A DNA stretch of 43,330 bases from Chromera velia (GCA_018398765.1 JAHBMJ010003579.1:1-43330), one strand, 5' to 3'; positions 21,163-32,928 are shown, numbered from the stretch's first letter. Notes: generated from the sequence alone by a model not told the origin. Made by a program: numbers and translations.

Positions 21163-21277
21163 AAAAAAACTAGAAAAAAAACTTCTGCAGATCGAGATGT
21201 TGCATTCAAATCCTCTTCAACGTTGTTGTCATCATCATCATACGTCATCGCCATCGGCCTATCATTAGGCGTCTAGC

Positions 21278-21511
21278 GAAGCTCCCTGAACCTAAGTGCC
21301 ACTTGAAAAAATATAATCAAGATGATCTCTATCTGCGGCATCGTTTTTCAAGAGACTGTCCATGCTTGCGGTGTACACTGTCAAGACACCGTCCAGATAT
21401 ACGGCCTTGGCTTTTAAGACACCATACATAATCCGTACCTGCGGCGCAGACTTTCAAGCTTATCCAAAAATGCGGCTTCAACTTTCAAGTAGTAGTTAGG
21501 TTTAGGGAGGT
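21278..21511. mobile_element. hAT-like MITE, copy 1
   Basis: Termini CTCCCTGAACCTAAGTGCCAC and, inverted, TAGTTAGGTTTAGGGAGGT define an inverted-repeat element of about 234 bp. It is flanked on both sides by CGTCTAGC (21270-21277 and 21512-21519), an 8-bp target duplication as expected of the hAT superfamily. No coding capacity. It shares internal words (GCGGC, AAGACACCGT) with copies at 39011 and 41609, in the opposite internal orientation. Confidence 0.85.
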
Positions 21512-21519
21512 CGTCTAGC

Positions 21520-23580
21520 ATTCGACAAAGCAGCATAGGCAGTTGTTATATGATTGTGAATAGTAGTAAATAATGTAGAATAATGACGCTTTGGACATTC
21601 TAATTGTAAAAACAATACAGCCTACATCATGGCATGCCCCGGCCGGTACAGACTTTGATCCTATATTTTTGATCCTTTACTAGATCCTGCACCACTTTTT
21701 GTGTATGCTATATAATATGTATGCTTCTATTATTTTCCTTTTTTTTTAAAGCCTATAATTTAGTCTATAAAAGACTTACTGACTTAGCAAAAAAAGCTCT
21801 AAACATTTGAGCACAAGATAATATTAATGTTCCATTTTTTTTCCTGTGGTTTATACTACTTCAAGTTCAGTTAAATCATGAATAAAGGTAGGTAAAATAG
21901 CTTGTATAAAAACTATTGATTGATTGATATGTTCCGCCCTAGGGCCTTCTCGCTATGTCTATCTGTCGCCAGAGCAAGCTATTAATTTTATATAATTCTT
22001 AAACTAACCGAGTCTAAATGATGATGATGATGTATGGGGTTAAAGCCGGTGAGCCGTATAGACTCTGGCCAACCTAGAGCGTCATACATAGAGTTAAACT
22101 TTCGACTTAGGCCCCACTGGGGTAAGTTGAATCGATGGGAGCCTGACAGGGGTGGGGAGGCGGATAGAAGTGGAGGGTGGCTCTACCTCTAAGCAAACAG
22201 GCTTTTGCTTCATCTGGTAGTTCTCTTACAGGCTGAGTTACAACGCGCTCTCTATTCCACCCTTGAAACGATCGAGGACTGCCTGCATTTCGCCCGGAAG
22301 AGGGTCCCCATGACCGATCAAAGCGCCAGAACAGCACTGGCACGCCCGAGCGGAGGGGGAAACGAGCTACGGGGCCGCACTGTGTGCGGCCCATGGTAAT
22401 GCCCACTTGGTTCCTAGTATTAAAAGTGATAAACAGATTCTGTCAAAAAAAAAATTGATCAAATAGAATATAAAATAATGTCTGAAAAGTCTATTGTGAC
22501 ATGTTTTAGCTTGGTTCTTAACCGGTTCCCACTAGTTCTCACGCAAAAAGTAGGTGTCCAGCGTTTTGGTTCCTAAGTTCCTAAAATACAGTTCCTAACC
22601 ACTCTGAACTGAGGCTGCTACAGGAACTACAAAGGATGTAAATTAAGTATATGAATACTAAAATTGCTAGGAAGTCAAACAGGAATCTTAGGATCTATGG
22701 AAAAACCCTAAAAAATTAGTAGTAACCGTATGATAACCAAAAAACTATATAGGAAGTCACTAAAAACTGCCTGAGGAACTACAAAGAATTTAGTCCCTCA
22801 ATTGGCCTGAGACGCTCCTGGTACTTAAGTAATACTAGTGCTGCTTGCTTCTTTAGACTGGGCAAGAGCGAAGCCATCTTCCGGGGGGGGGCCAAAGAGG
22901 GTCGATGAAAGCATGTTTGTGGATGGGAGCAAACTAGCACGAGCTAGCACAACTTGTGTCTGCATTTAATCAGTTGTAAACTCATCTACAGCCTCTTTCA
23001 AATGCATTTCTTTATAGAAAAATGTCAGTTCTTATTGGTTCTTGGCGGTTCCTTCCGGTTCCTTCATAGTTCCTAAAAAGCGGTTCTTAGGCTTTTTGGT
23101 CAACGTGAGAACCAAAAGCTTGGACATGACTTTATCGTCGGGAACTAACATCAATCTCTCATCTAAGTATAAAAAACTCCTAGGAACTTGAATCAACATG
23201 TTATAAAAAGCTTAAAACAAACGTTTTTAGAGGATAGATTGACAGTAGACTTAGTAGTCTGTACCTATATCTAACTTAGGGTTAGTAAGAACTACTAGGA
23301 GTGCAGGACCGTAGGAAACGAGAAGGAAAGGGAAAAAACAAGTACCTCAGGGGGAATAGAAAGGACGGAGATGGACTCCTCTGTTTCTGTGTCTTTTTTT
23401 TCCCCAAGGGTCACGGGCCAGTGAGATTCCTTCTGTCAGTTCGTGTCAGTTAGAGGTCTGTCAGATGACCTCTAAAAAAAATCATCCGAGGTGGAACGGA
23501 AGGAGACGGAGAGAGAAAAAGATCAGAACTCCCAATCTCCTTTGATTCCCTATCTTTTCTGTCGAAGACATATAAGCAAA
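21520..23580. other. AT-rich repeat remnants, no gene
   Basis: No credible coding frame is present. TTGATTGATTGATATGTTC (about 21907) and GATGATGATGATGTATGG (about 22020) look like reverse-oriented microsatellite tails of non-LTR insertions. The section 22410-23300 is rich in CTAG, TCCTA and AACC-type words. TTGGTTCTTGGCGGTTCCTTCCGGTTCCTT near 23036 is a degenerate GGTTCCT-containing repeat. Confidence 0.5.
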
Positions 23581-23699
23581 GGTTTCTCTCTCAGTTCAGT
23601 TCCTGCAGTTCGGTCAGTTCAGTCAGTTCAGTCGGTTCGGTTGGTTCATCCCTGAGGCACGACTTGTTTTCCAGGGGAGTGAAATTGCGAGTAGTAAGC

Positions 23700-23933
23700 A
23701 TGATAAAGAAATTCAAAAAGGGGAGAAAAAGGGAGAAAGAGAACGGAGAAGCCGTACGTAGCATGCACCCCGCTCGCAGACCCGCTTGTAAACCATATGA
23801 GCACAAGCACCCCGCGCGCCCCCCCGTATCCGTGCAGGCTCAAGCCCTCACCTCCCACCACCTCCCCACGCTCATGCGAAGAGTGCCATCCAAGCCCCGC
23901 AGCCTAGGCCTCTTGGGGTCGTCCGTAACAGAG
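23700..23933 (+). CDS. Possible first exon of an unrecognised gene
   Basis: An ATG at 23700 opens a basic frame (MIKKFKKGRKREKENGEA, then proline/histidine-rich) that reaches a GTAAGT donor at 23933 (AACAGA/gtaagt). The region just upstream (23590-23640) is a (CAGTT)n-like repeat, TCAGTTCAGTCAGTTCAG. Downstream segments with some protein-like character (24102-24368, containing SKLLLQQLEIVTALRTF; 24536-24845, Lys/Arg-rich) might be further exons, but phases do not agree cleanly. Function unknown; could be chance. Confidence 0.25.
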
Positions 23934-24959
23934 TAAGTTCTAGGCTCCCCATACATAAAAAAATTTAGAAAAAAAAAAAATAAATAATTTTAAACTAAAA
24001 CCTGAATTAGTTTTTTTATTTTTTTATTTTTATGTGTCAGTTAGGCTTTGAGCTTCGATGGAAGTTGAGTCGATCGATCGTTTTCAGGCTTTGGCGTGGG
24101 TGCAGAGAGAGTAGACAAACAAGCAGGCAGCCCTACATGGCCGCAGAACACTTTCAGCTCACAACATAGTAAGCTTCTTCTGCAACAGTTGGAGATCGTC
24201 ACGGCTTTACGAACCTTTTGTTCCTCCAGTCTCTTGACGGAGTTGAGGAACCCGGAGTTACCAGGTGTTCCCTCACTTCGGAATAAGCAGCGATGCTCCA
24301 AAAGGAAACCACAGAGCAAGCAGAGAAAACAAGGCATCCACAACCACCTCAGAGCTTTAACCAACTGAGGAGACGCCTGCAAGCTGAGCGCCCTACTCCC
24401 CACAAATCCAGAATCATGACAAACATGGCGGTACCCATGACTTCGCACGCCTGGAGGTAGACGCTAGCCTTCCAAGTTTCCCCCTTCCTTCAATGTCAAC
24501 CAGACAAGTGGCGCTCACAGCCGTAGCCGGTTTTTGAGAAGGCAGTGCAGCTGTATAAAAGAAGAAAATCGGAGGAGACGGCAAAAATCTGGGGGCAGGA
24601 CTCAAGGAGAGTTTTTCAGCTCGGTCAGGACGGCGAGTCACAAGTATGTACAAGCCAAGAAGCACTTCAGGACCGTTCAAGACAGCTGTGATCTAGGCTG
24701 TGATGGCGTGGGTTTCCCAGTATATGAGCACCAGTCGGGAAAAAGCAAAGAAAATAAAAAAAAAGAGAAAAAGAGAGAGATGAGATGGAAGAAAGCGGGC
24801 AGCTTGGCTCTCCCCAGTCACCTTCTAATTCTACAGACCAGCGTTTAAAGCCGACCTTTTCTTATAGTGTAAGACAAGCCCCTTTTGAGCTGCTGGAGGT
24901 TGTTTGTCGCGTCTTTACGTGTGCTTTTTCCTTGGGGGGAAGGCTGTTGAGCTTGTCTC

Positions 24960-26500
24960 CTACCAAATGTTAGAAGCCTCGAAGGCTAGGCCACTATAGT
25001 CTATGCAGACGGCAATAGTGTACTATGATGATGATGATGGAACTTGAAGTGTCTGCTTCAAAAAAATAAATAGAAAAATAAAAAATAAAAGTGATTTTGA
25101 GCAATTAACTTTTTTATTTTTTTGCATATATAGGAAGCCTAGAGTAAGTTTTGTCTAACTCAAGATAGACGTGTTTATATATATTAGCTAGTCTTGTATT
25201 ATCTTGTATAGTCTCTTATCATGTATATAATTTGATTGGGATGCTTATTAAATTTTTTAAACTTTTCTACTTCTGATTTAAAAATTTGTGTCAATTAATG
25301 TTAAATTAAATTGAGAATTAATTCAGCAAAAAAGTTTATAATATAAAAAATACTTTTTTATAGTTTTTATAATTATTAACTATTTAAAGTATAAGATTAT
25401 ACAGTTTCTAAAAGCTTGAAATGAGGTATTTAATTGATTGAGACATGCAAAAAAGAAATGTAAAGAAATGATGATCATGATGGTGCTTATCACACATTCT
25501 GAGACAGTTGCACATAATACACTGGTAAATTTTGCATTTTATACTAAATTTCATAATTATATTATTGGAATCATATTGAATGATTACAACTGAGAATTTA
25601 CTTGGGATCGAAGTTTGCATATACATACATGGCGCTACATAGCACGAAGAGAAGACTTAGTCTAACGCATGTCTGCCAGGCAGGCATCTTCGATCTCTTT
25701 CTAAGTTGACCTCCTCCGTTTCCAAAGCGTGGTGAGAGGTTCATGTCAGCTCCTCAGAGGATACCCTGGAGGCAAAGCATATGTAGTCTCTTCATACTAG
25801 AGCCCAGAGACTCGAGTAGGAAAGAGTCACGTACATCCGGAATTCAGAAGTTCAGATCGAAGCCTACTGCAAAGACATCAAGCAGAGCGCTAGGCAGAGC
25901 ATAAAAGCGGTTTAGAGAGCCAAGGAGGGAGGGATGGAGGGTAAGGGAAAGTGGAGATAATATGCTACGATAAGGAAAGGAAAAATTGAAGGAACAAAAG
26001 AAATAGCACAGTGGAAAACAGAAAACAAAAAAAACGATTGACCCACGAGGAGAGAAGAAGAGGAAAAGCAAGCAAACAAATGAACGATCAAACCCCGAAC
26101 GGATCAGATTCTAGAGAACGACTGTGCTAAACGGTTTGCAGTGCTAAGCCCGCCGAAACAATACAATGGGGAGCATGCATAAGAGCAATCTTAAGGAAAG
26201 GAAAGAGCCACTACTTATAAGCCAAGCATTTTTGCATACGTAAATTCCATGTGTACGCATATATTCTTAAATTCTGCATGTCTTTCGATCCTGATCTGCG
26301 CCAGGCGGGCAGACAGTATAGGGGGAAACTTCATACGGGGTATTCAAAAGGAGACCGGGCTAGAAAGCAAAAGTACGGTGGGGTTTACCAACTATCGGAA
26401 CACTGCAGTGAGAGAAAATTAAGGAATCTATTTCTCGATCCAAACATGCAAATCAAATGACAGATTGACAGAACGATTTCTCTACTGATGGACTGACGGA
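24960..26500. other. AT-rich intergenic DNA with retroelement-like tail
   Basis: ACTATGATGATGATGATGG at about 25022 marks a possible non-LTR 3' tail. From 25040 to 25600 the DNA is strongly AT-rich. From 25900 to 26100 it is purine-rich. No gene is supportable. Confidence 0.5.
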
Positions 26501-26594
26501 TCGACTGACCGACCGACCGATCTTTGAGGGATATGCATTTATTTAATAATATTATAACAGAATAAATACTAAATGCACAAACTGACGGATCGAC
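26491..26594. repeat. AT-palindrome between 14-bp direct repeats
   Basis: ACTGACGGATCGAC occurs at 26492-26505 and 26581-26594. The interior contains TGCATTTATTTAATAATA and, inverted, AACAGAATAAATACTAAATGCA. The layout resembles the CATACAGAA family, and the AACAGAATAAAT word may be a diverged half-site. Confidence 0.6.
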
Positions 26595-26622
26595 CAACCA
26601 ACCAACCGAGGAGTAGAGGTTG

Positions 26623-27559
26623 AGAGAGGATAGAGAGGCACTTGGAGATTCGATTGAGAGGGCCCGGAGCCCAGCAGGATGACGGGACATCTCCAAGCTG
26701 AGGAACAGCTCAGACAGAGGGCGTTTCAGGCTCTTAGGAACTAGGGGGGACGCGGGGACTCCTACGGAGGCGGAGTCAGCAAGGGCAGATGAAGGCGCTT
26801 CTTGGGAGCCTTAGAGGACACGGAACCTAGGAGGGGGAGGCACTTAGTTCATCATCCCCCCCTCCGTGATCTCCTTCTATCTCCTACTTCTCTGTCCCCC
26901 CTTCTCGGCTCCTCCTCCCTGACAGTGTCCTTACTTCTCTTGCTGCTCCAAGTTAACAAGGAACGGACCAGAGAGGATGGGTCAGGGTGCTGACCAAAAA
27001 GATCGGATCCAGGGGAACGAAAAAATGGGTCGGCAGCTGACTCTCTCCGGAATCAATGTTATGGGATCAAGTTGGGGGTGTCTATTCTCCTCGCTCCTTT
27101 CTCTTTCCCCTCTCAGCCGGAGGTCCCACAGGCCTAGGTACTGTTTTAATTGTAGAGTGAAAAGAGAACACCAGACTGAGTAGAAGCAACGGCAAGGGAG
27201 CGGAGGGTAAAAAAGAAAGGTGTAATAATCTTGGCACAGAGAAGAAATGGCTGGAAGACTCGATAAACGAGACGGAGGAAGAAGAAAGATTAGATGCGTT
27301 GCTGGAAGAGAAGGTGAAGTTTTCCTCCTCTTTGTTACATCCTTCTCTTTTGTCCCTGCTGTTACTTTTATGTTTGCGGCCTTCTCTTTCTCAGAGTCTT
27401 CAGGTACGTGTTCTCTCTCTGCCCATTCCCCTGCATGCTGTGGCTGCAAACAGCTCAGAGGCCGAGACTGCTGCATCGCTCTTCGAAGCTTTTTTGAGCT
27501 CTTCTGCTGTCAGTTCTTCTCTGAATGTCACTCCCTCGGCCTTCAAGAAGAGGGAATGA
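26623..27559 (+). CDS. Unrecognised protein, C-terminal exons
   Basis: Two clear exons are visible. The first is 27240-27313 (acceptor ttggcacag, donor GAGAAG/gtgaag), reading KKWLEDSINETEEEERLDA then LLEEK. The second is 27395-27559 (acceptor ctttctcag), reading SLQVRVLSLPIPLHAVAA and ending TPSAFKKRE before TGA. Phase 0 joins them exactly. The product is an acidic helix followed by a hydrophobic and Ser/Ala-rich C-terminus; no family is recognised. Upstream, about 26620-26680 reads REDREALGDSIERARSPAG and may be another exon, but its borders are unclear. The gene converges on the minus-strand gene ending at 27725, 165 bp away. Confidence 0.55.
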
Positions 27560-27724
27560 GGAGGGGAGGTGGATATGGAGCTGTCCGTCTGTGTGGCACT
27601 GCGTGGGCAGTAGAAGAGACGGATTCTTTCGGCCGTGACTGAACAGAGAAAGGAATCCGAATAGGCCTCTGCTAGCTGTTGTTGGGGTCTCTCTTTTTCT
27701 CTGAGAGACTCTCGCTCCTTCTTC

Positions 27725-28690
27725 CTACTCCGTCTGACGCCTTCTCTTTCTTTTCTTAGCCTTAGACTGTTTCTTTAGAGGTGGATCGACTCTTTGATGA
27801 GGACTGCACTCTAGACTGCACTCCCTCGCCTGCTTCGCTCGTCCTTTCTGTACATGATTCAGGGTAACGAGAGGAAAAGACACACAAATTCTGAATAATC
27901 CTCCTCTTCCACCTCCTCCTTCCCCACCTGCCTCTTCTCCTGTTCATGTTCGGGGGAGGAATCGATGAGCCGCTGGCAATGGTAGGAAGCAGTTGCGGCC
28001 CCAAGTCTGAGTCCGTCTTGTGCACTCTCCAGATTTCTGCTCAGGGTCTGCAAACAAAAAAAGAGAGCAAAGAATCTTCACAGAAAAAGAGAGAGAGAGT
28101 AAAGAAGAATCAACGACCAAAAAAGCAAGACCCGATTGATTCACGTTGGAGGAAGTGTGAACGAACGGAGGACAGATTAAAAGGCCGCTCTGAGGCTCAT
28201 CACAGAACGAATATATTCCTTCCGGCCTATATTGTATGTCAAATTACACATGCAAAGAGAGTCTCAGAGAGAGAGAAAGAGAGAGAGAGAGAGATCCTGG
28301 CATTTTAAAACAAAAATGACATCATCTCGAGTTCCTTGGTTAATTTATTCCTTCCTGTGCTCCCTCCATCTATTGTTTAAGATCAAAAAGAAACATCGAC
28401 TGGCTGCCTATAGTTAGAATCAAATCCCTCACCCAAAAGATAAGTGAAGAGCAGAAATTCTTATACTACCGAACAGAGAGAAACCAACAGAAAAGGCGTT
28501 GCAGGCTTTCGCAGAAAGAAAAGAGAGATAGGTGTTTGCCTGGCTGGCTGGCTGCCTAGCTGACCCCCTCCCAGTATTTGAGGATTGTAGACAACAGCTA
28601 GAGACAACAGTGCGTTTTCTGACTCTGCCAGCCACCGACAGGCAGTGATTCTGCCCCCTTGTGTCTGCCTGACCCTTCTGGAGCCCCCGC
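27725..28690 (-). CDS. Unrecognised protein with basic, NLS-like C-terminus
   Basis: Two phase-0 exons are well supported: 28047-27928 (acceptor tttttgtttgcag, donor AGGCAG/gtgggg; 40 codons including TLSRNLESAQDGLRLGAA) and 27847-27725 (acceptor catgtacag; 40 codons plus TAG). The last exon ends in KKQSKAKKRKRRRQTE, a likely nuclear-localisation or nucleic-acid-binding tail. A probable upstream exon around 28690-28570 reads GGRITACRWLAESENALL then SLAVVYNPQILGG. Its junction to 28047 is not resolved. No known domain is visible. The gene is convergent with the plus-strand gene ending 27559. Confidence 0.5.
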
Positions 28691-28999
28691 ATCGATCATG
28701 CATCTCTCCTGCCACCTCGAGCACATTTGAACAGATTTGTATAGAATTAATGATTGTAGATGATATAAAAGGCTTTATATTGCTTTAAATAACCTAGTTT
28801 TACTTTATAACGGTATTTGGTACTTAAACTGACCTTTTTAAGCCTGTCAGCATTTCAAGTTAACCAACTATGCATTTAAAAATATGAATTAAAAATATGA
28901 AATATCATTTGAACCAAAAAACTTGTAAAAAGCTAGTTACTTGCAGGGCATAAGTATTCTATACTTCAAAAGTTATATAAGGCTTTTTCAAAAAAACAG

Positions 29000-31714
29000 A
29001 TTATGTGAAACCAAGAAAGGATGGAGCAGGGTTTGGGTCGGGGGTTAAGCGTAGAACGAAAGAGGCTTGGTTTGATGAAGAATGCAAGTCGATGCAAAAG
29101 GAAGTGGGGGAGGTGAACCGCGTTTGGAAGTTGGTGAGAGATGCGGGTGGGAGAAGGTTGGAATTCGATCGCCTTCAGAGACTACTCCGGGTCTGCCGTA
29201 GCCTCTTTAAACGCAAACAGACTGCTTAAAAGAAGAAAAAAGCACAGAGGGTTTAAGAAGAACTCCTCAAGGATCCTCTTTCCCTTTGGAAAAGGAAAAA
29301 GAAAGCCGCCTCGTCGGCTGGTGGTTCATCACGCCCGTCCCCCCACGCATTCTTGAACCATTGGACAGGTGTTTTTGAAGATTCAAACGAGGAGCCTCTC
29401 TTTTCGGTCCATCCCCCTGCCCTTCCTCCCTTCCACCCCTCTGCTCTGCCCTTCTCTTTTCACCAGATCTCTTCCTACCTGAAAAAATGAACAAGAAGAA
29501 AGCTGCTGGCCTTGAAGGCATCTCTCCCGCACAGTTAGATCTCTGCTTTGCCAAATCTGCCCTCTCCCGCTTTTTACTTTTTGTTTTATTTAACCTGATG
29601 CATATTTATGCTTGCTGGCCCCCTTCATGGAATATTTTGCGCATTTACCCAGTTCTAAAAGGCCCTGCTTCCCCCTTTCCCAACGAATGGAGACCAATCT
29701 ATGTTGTAAACCCTTTTGCAAAACTTTTCGGCCTCCTGATAGACTGCCGTGTGCGTTCCCAGGTCCGTCTTAACTTCAGACAGCTGGGGTTCCGTGAAGG
29801 GGTGGGAATGAGGAGGGGGTTAATGCTCTTGGCTCTGTTGTCTCTTTATGCAAAAAGAAAAGAAAGGCTCTGTTGACAGGTTTTGTTAACTTTTTAAAGG
29901 CGTTTGACACTGTGCTGAGAGCAAAGTTAATTCAAAAACTGAGAAATGAGGGCGTAAGTGAGGCAGACATCTGCATGATCTGTGAAATGTACAGAGAGGT
30001 ATGGGGCAAGGTTGACGGGGACTCTCTACGTTTTCGGGAGGGCGCTGGAGTGAAGCAAGGGGATGCCTTCTCGCCTATTCTTTTTCTTCTGTACATAAAT
30101 GATCTCCCCCGTGTGTGTTCTGCAAGCAAACGCGAGGCAAGGTATGCCAGCGAGGCAGTCAAGCGAGAGCAGGCAGATGTAAAAATGGAAACGGGCAGTG
30201 AAGAGGAGCCAGAGAGCGAGCCGGAGCCAGTTTTGCTGGATGATTGTGTTCTGGACAGTTTGGGTTATGCTGACAATCTCTGTTGTCTTGCCCATTCTGT
30301 TTCAGACCTTCAAAAGAAATTCTTTGCTCTCGAGAAGTATTACAAAGAATGGAGACTTACAGTCAATTTAAAAAAGACAAAGATTCTCCGCCTGTTTGCC
30401 TCTGCATTTGGGGAAAGCTCCGGTTTGGTGGTGTATAAAGGGAAAGAGGTTGAATAGGCAACGGAATACAAGTACCTGGGGTGCCTGTTCTTTGAGGGGG
30501 GATGCCTCAGTGAGACAGTTGAATCGCGTATTGCTTCGGCCTCCCACACCCTGGAGGCTGTGTTTGGTCTGATTGCTAGCATGGGTCCCCTCAGTGTAGA
30601 TACACAGATAACTATTTTTAGAGCGTGTTGGTCCCTTGTCGCACTATACTACCTCGAATGCTTCCCTCTTCGTGATGCCGATCTTCTTGCAATCGATGCT
30701 TTGCAGCTCCGTTTTGCAGTGCCACGCTAGTCTAGCCGTCTGTCTGTTCGCAGTCTTTGTTTGCCCTCCCTGTGTATTTTCGGCCTGCTTCCTGCAAAAG
30801 CCCTGCTTTGCTCTAGAGTAGCCGACTGGTGGTGCTCGCTCTCGCAAACCATGCATACCGTTCCCGCTGCAATGCTGCGTGCCTAGAAAGGAAACACTTG
30901 TCCAGAGTTTTCGAGAGCCTTCTTGCGGCTGCTTCGTTGGGCTACTCTAGATTTTGTTTGTTCATTGGGGGTGGGAGTGCCACAACACCCTAACACCAGC
31001 GGACAGCAGCGACGAAGAGTTCAAGGTACCGGCTCTCTCTTCTTTAAGGGTAGAGCTAGACATACAGTTGCGGAAGAGGTCTGTACGTGGCGGGCGGGGG
31101 CTATCGCTTCTTCACATTTCCCTCCTCTTGCCAAGCTTACCCCCCTTCAACAAGCTTTTCCCTCCTCTCATCGCATGTTTATGTTTCTTCTTTATAACAA
31201 ATCCGCCTCTGGTCTCTACTCCTTTTCTGCCCTCCCTTGATCTACTCTCACAGTAACCGACGGCTCTCTGTTCGGTTTCTTACGTCTGCTCTCATTTAAC
31301 CCACAAGGCGAAAGCAGTGCTCTGTCTGTTGAATGTAGCGACCACAAACTCTGTGTACATAATTCTTATATTCGGTGTGTTGATGACTTCATACATAGAC
31401 TTTCTTCATGTGCTAAGTGGCTGGATGAAAGAGAATTCCTGTACTGCCTGGCTGAGCTGGAATCCATTAATTCAAATGAGTGTAACTCTCCGCTCCCCGG
31501 TATAAGTACATCTGATCTCTTCATCCATAATATCATTCGATCGCTTTTACGCTCGCATCCGGTCTGTCTCTTTGATGCCTGTCTCCCTATTCTAGAAAAT
31601 GATTAACTGATCAACTCCACCGGCGTCTTAACAAACAACAACCATGCATGTATGTGCCGCCCGGGAGCTTAGCGCTCCAACTGGGGTTAGGCATCCTCTA
31701 ACTAACTAACTACC
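29000..31714 (+). mobile_element. Defective non-LTR retrotransposon (LINE), 5'-truncated
   Basis: The insertion starts in the endonuclease/RT linker (EAWFDEECKSMQKEVGEV near 29070) and runs through a reverse transcriptase with several stops. RT motifs appear in order: KKMNKKKAAGLEGISPAQL (29480), WRPIYVVNPFAKLFGLL (29690), GFREGVGMRRGL (29790), FVNFLKAFDTVLRAKL (29885), GVKQGDAFSPILFLLYINDLP with the family's QGD...SP (30050), GYADNLC (30265) and KTKILR (30380). Protein-like sequence continues past TAG at 30456 (EYKYLGCLFFEGG). The 3' end has GCCGCCCGGGAGC followed by (AACT)n at about 31697-31711. Both catalytic aspartate sites are damaged, so it is inactive. Clade undetermined; architecture is jockey/CR1/RTE-like. 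Confidence 0.9.
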
Positions 31715-31877
31715 TTATATAGTGCATGCATGTATAATGGAAAATAATTCAAAATATTTCAAGTTCTAGAGGAGATTTTGTCAGACTAAGTTCAAGGGTC
31801 AGACTGTAGAGAAGAGTTCAAGGAGACATCTATACCCATGGGAACTAGCAAGGGAAGGAACGACGCTGGGAATCACT

Positions 31878-32792
31878 TCAGCGACGCGGCCCTCGGGGCA
31901 TATAGCCGTTTCCCTGGCCTGCTCTGCCCCTTCTAGATTGAACGGGAAAAGGAGGTCTAAAATTTTGCGGAGGGTACCACGATTGGGGGCCCCATGCGGC
32001 GGCGGGGGGGCGGAACATAAAAGGTGGGGGACCCATCGGATTCGGCGGCGGGATGAATGGACCGTCAAAAACGTGCGGTGGTGGCGCAGCTTCCTGCCCG
32101 GTTGTTTCAGGTTGGATTTCTGGGCAAAGCGTCACCTGTCTGTGCGATGAATCCGAGGCCTGTCGATCAAAGCGAGAAAATCGGTCACTGAACAGCATCG
32201 TCTCTCGCGGACGCCATAAAGCATCATTCAAGGACTCCAATTCTACCCCTTCACTGACTGTTACGAAGCGGGCTGGCTGATGGGATTGAACGGCTGCGGG
32301 CGCTTCCGGCGGGTGCGAGGCGGGTCGGAGATGGATTCGTGGGGGTGGGGGTGCAGGTGCCGGGGGAGGTGGCTGAGGGACTTCCACGGCTGCGGATGCA
32401 TCTGCCAGAGGAGGTCGAAGCTGGAGTCGAACGCCTGCGAATGTCGACAGGGGTCGGTGAGGGGCTTGCACGGCGACTGATGCGGCTGCAGGGGAAGGTC
32501 TCTGGGGGAGTTCCAGTGACTCCCCGCCCGTCGAGGCTCCTGAGTGACCGCCCATCACCCCCTGCTGCTCCGTCTCGCCCTCCACATCCACCACTCCGTT
32601 TTTGTCTTCCTGCTCTGCTACTGCAGCTGCAGGAGCAGCAAAGGAGGAGGAAGATGAAGAAGGCTGACTGGACTCAGTCATCTCTCTAGGCGTAGCCCAA
32701 CGCATCTTGCGAAGGCTCTGCTCACGGTCCTGAACGGGGCGCTTCTCCGCAGCTTGCTCTCGGGTTGAAATCGTCAGAAGAAGGACCCACAT
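31878..32792 (-). CDS. Proline-rich, RG-ending exon; probable 3' part of the CCCH zinc-finger gene
   Basis: A continuous minus-strand frame of about 300 residues ends at 31878. Its N-terminal third is Ser/Ala/Glu-rich (SSQPSSSSSSFAAPAAA). The middle is proline-rich (PQPPPPAPAPPPPRIHLRP), then comes a more ordered stretch (VTVSEGVELESLNDALW). The C-terminus is Pro/Phe/Arg-rich (PPPFMFRPPAAAWGPQSW ... RRGRAGQGNGYMPRGPRR), of a kind common in RNA-binding proteins. The start shown is just the first Met in frame. The exon is probably entered by splicing from the 32928 exon, but no clean junction is visible near 32770-32790. It could be a separate gene. Confidence 0.55.
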   Translation of the reverse strand: MWVLLLTISTREQAAEKRPVQDREQSLRKMRWATPREMTESSQPSSSSSSFAAPAAAVAEQEDKNGVVDVEGETEQQGVMGGHSGASTGGESLELPQRPSPAAASVAVQAPHRPLSTFAGVRLQLRPPLADASAAVEVPQPPPPAPAPPPPRIHLRPASHPPEAPAAVQSHQPARFVTVSEGVELESLNDALWRPRETMLFSDRFSRFDRQASDSSHRQVTLCPEIQPETTGQEAAPPPHVFDGPFIPPPNPMGPPPFMFRPPAAAWGPQSWYPPQNFRPPFPVQSRRGRAGQGNGYMPRGPRR

Positions 32793-32928
32793 TGTCCCTG
32801 CGCAGCCATTGGGTTACTGGAAAGGAGGTCGCGAAGCCTCTTCTTGTTGTCAAGAAGGAACTTGTTGCGCTCCTGTGGGTGAAGGGTTTTGTGCGAGCCG
32901 TGAGGACAGGGGTCCCGGAAACACGTTT
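32774..32928 (-). CDS. Exon with a Cys/His cluster
   Basis: Acceptor cctttgtgcag precedes position 32928. The frame reads TCFRDPCPHGSHKTLHPQ, then RNKFLLDNKKRLRDLLSS. The Cys/His arrangement (C-x4-C-x4-H) resembles part of a CCCH finger, and the basic helix after it looks genuine. Phase does not match the nearest upstream candidate exon (34807-34704, ending phase 2), so at least one exon is missing or mis-bounded. A candidate in between ends at 33939 (donor GAAAG/gtatac) and reads AELYLHRKKRVEER. Confidence 0.4.

Noticed and set aside
20578..21254. Minus-strand frames of about 180-200 residues
   Set aside because: They are antisense to the conserved TTLL exon, whose plus-strand translation matches family motifs.
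24041..24448. Minus-strand 135-residue frame with Leu/Cys-rich hydrophobic part
   Set aside because: No domain and no splice context; the plus-strand reading is equally plausible and neither can be confirmed.
27420..27550. Minus-strand frame reading FREELTAEELKKASKSDA
   Set aside because: Plausible composition, but the plus-strand exon here joins in phase to a strong upstream exon and ends in a stop; the antisense frame has no such support.
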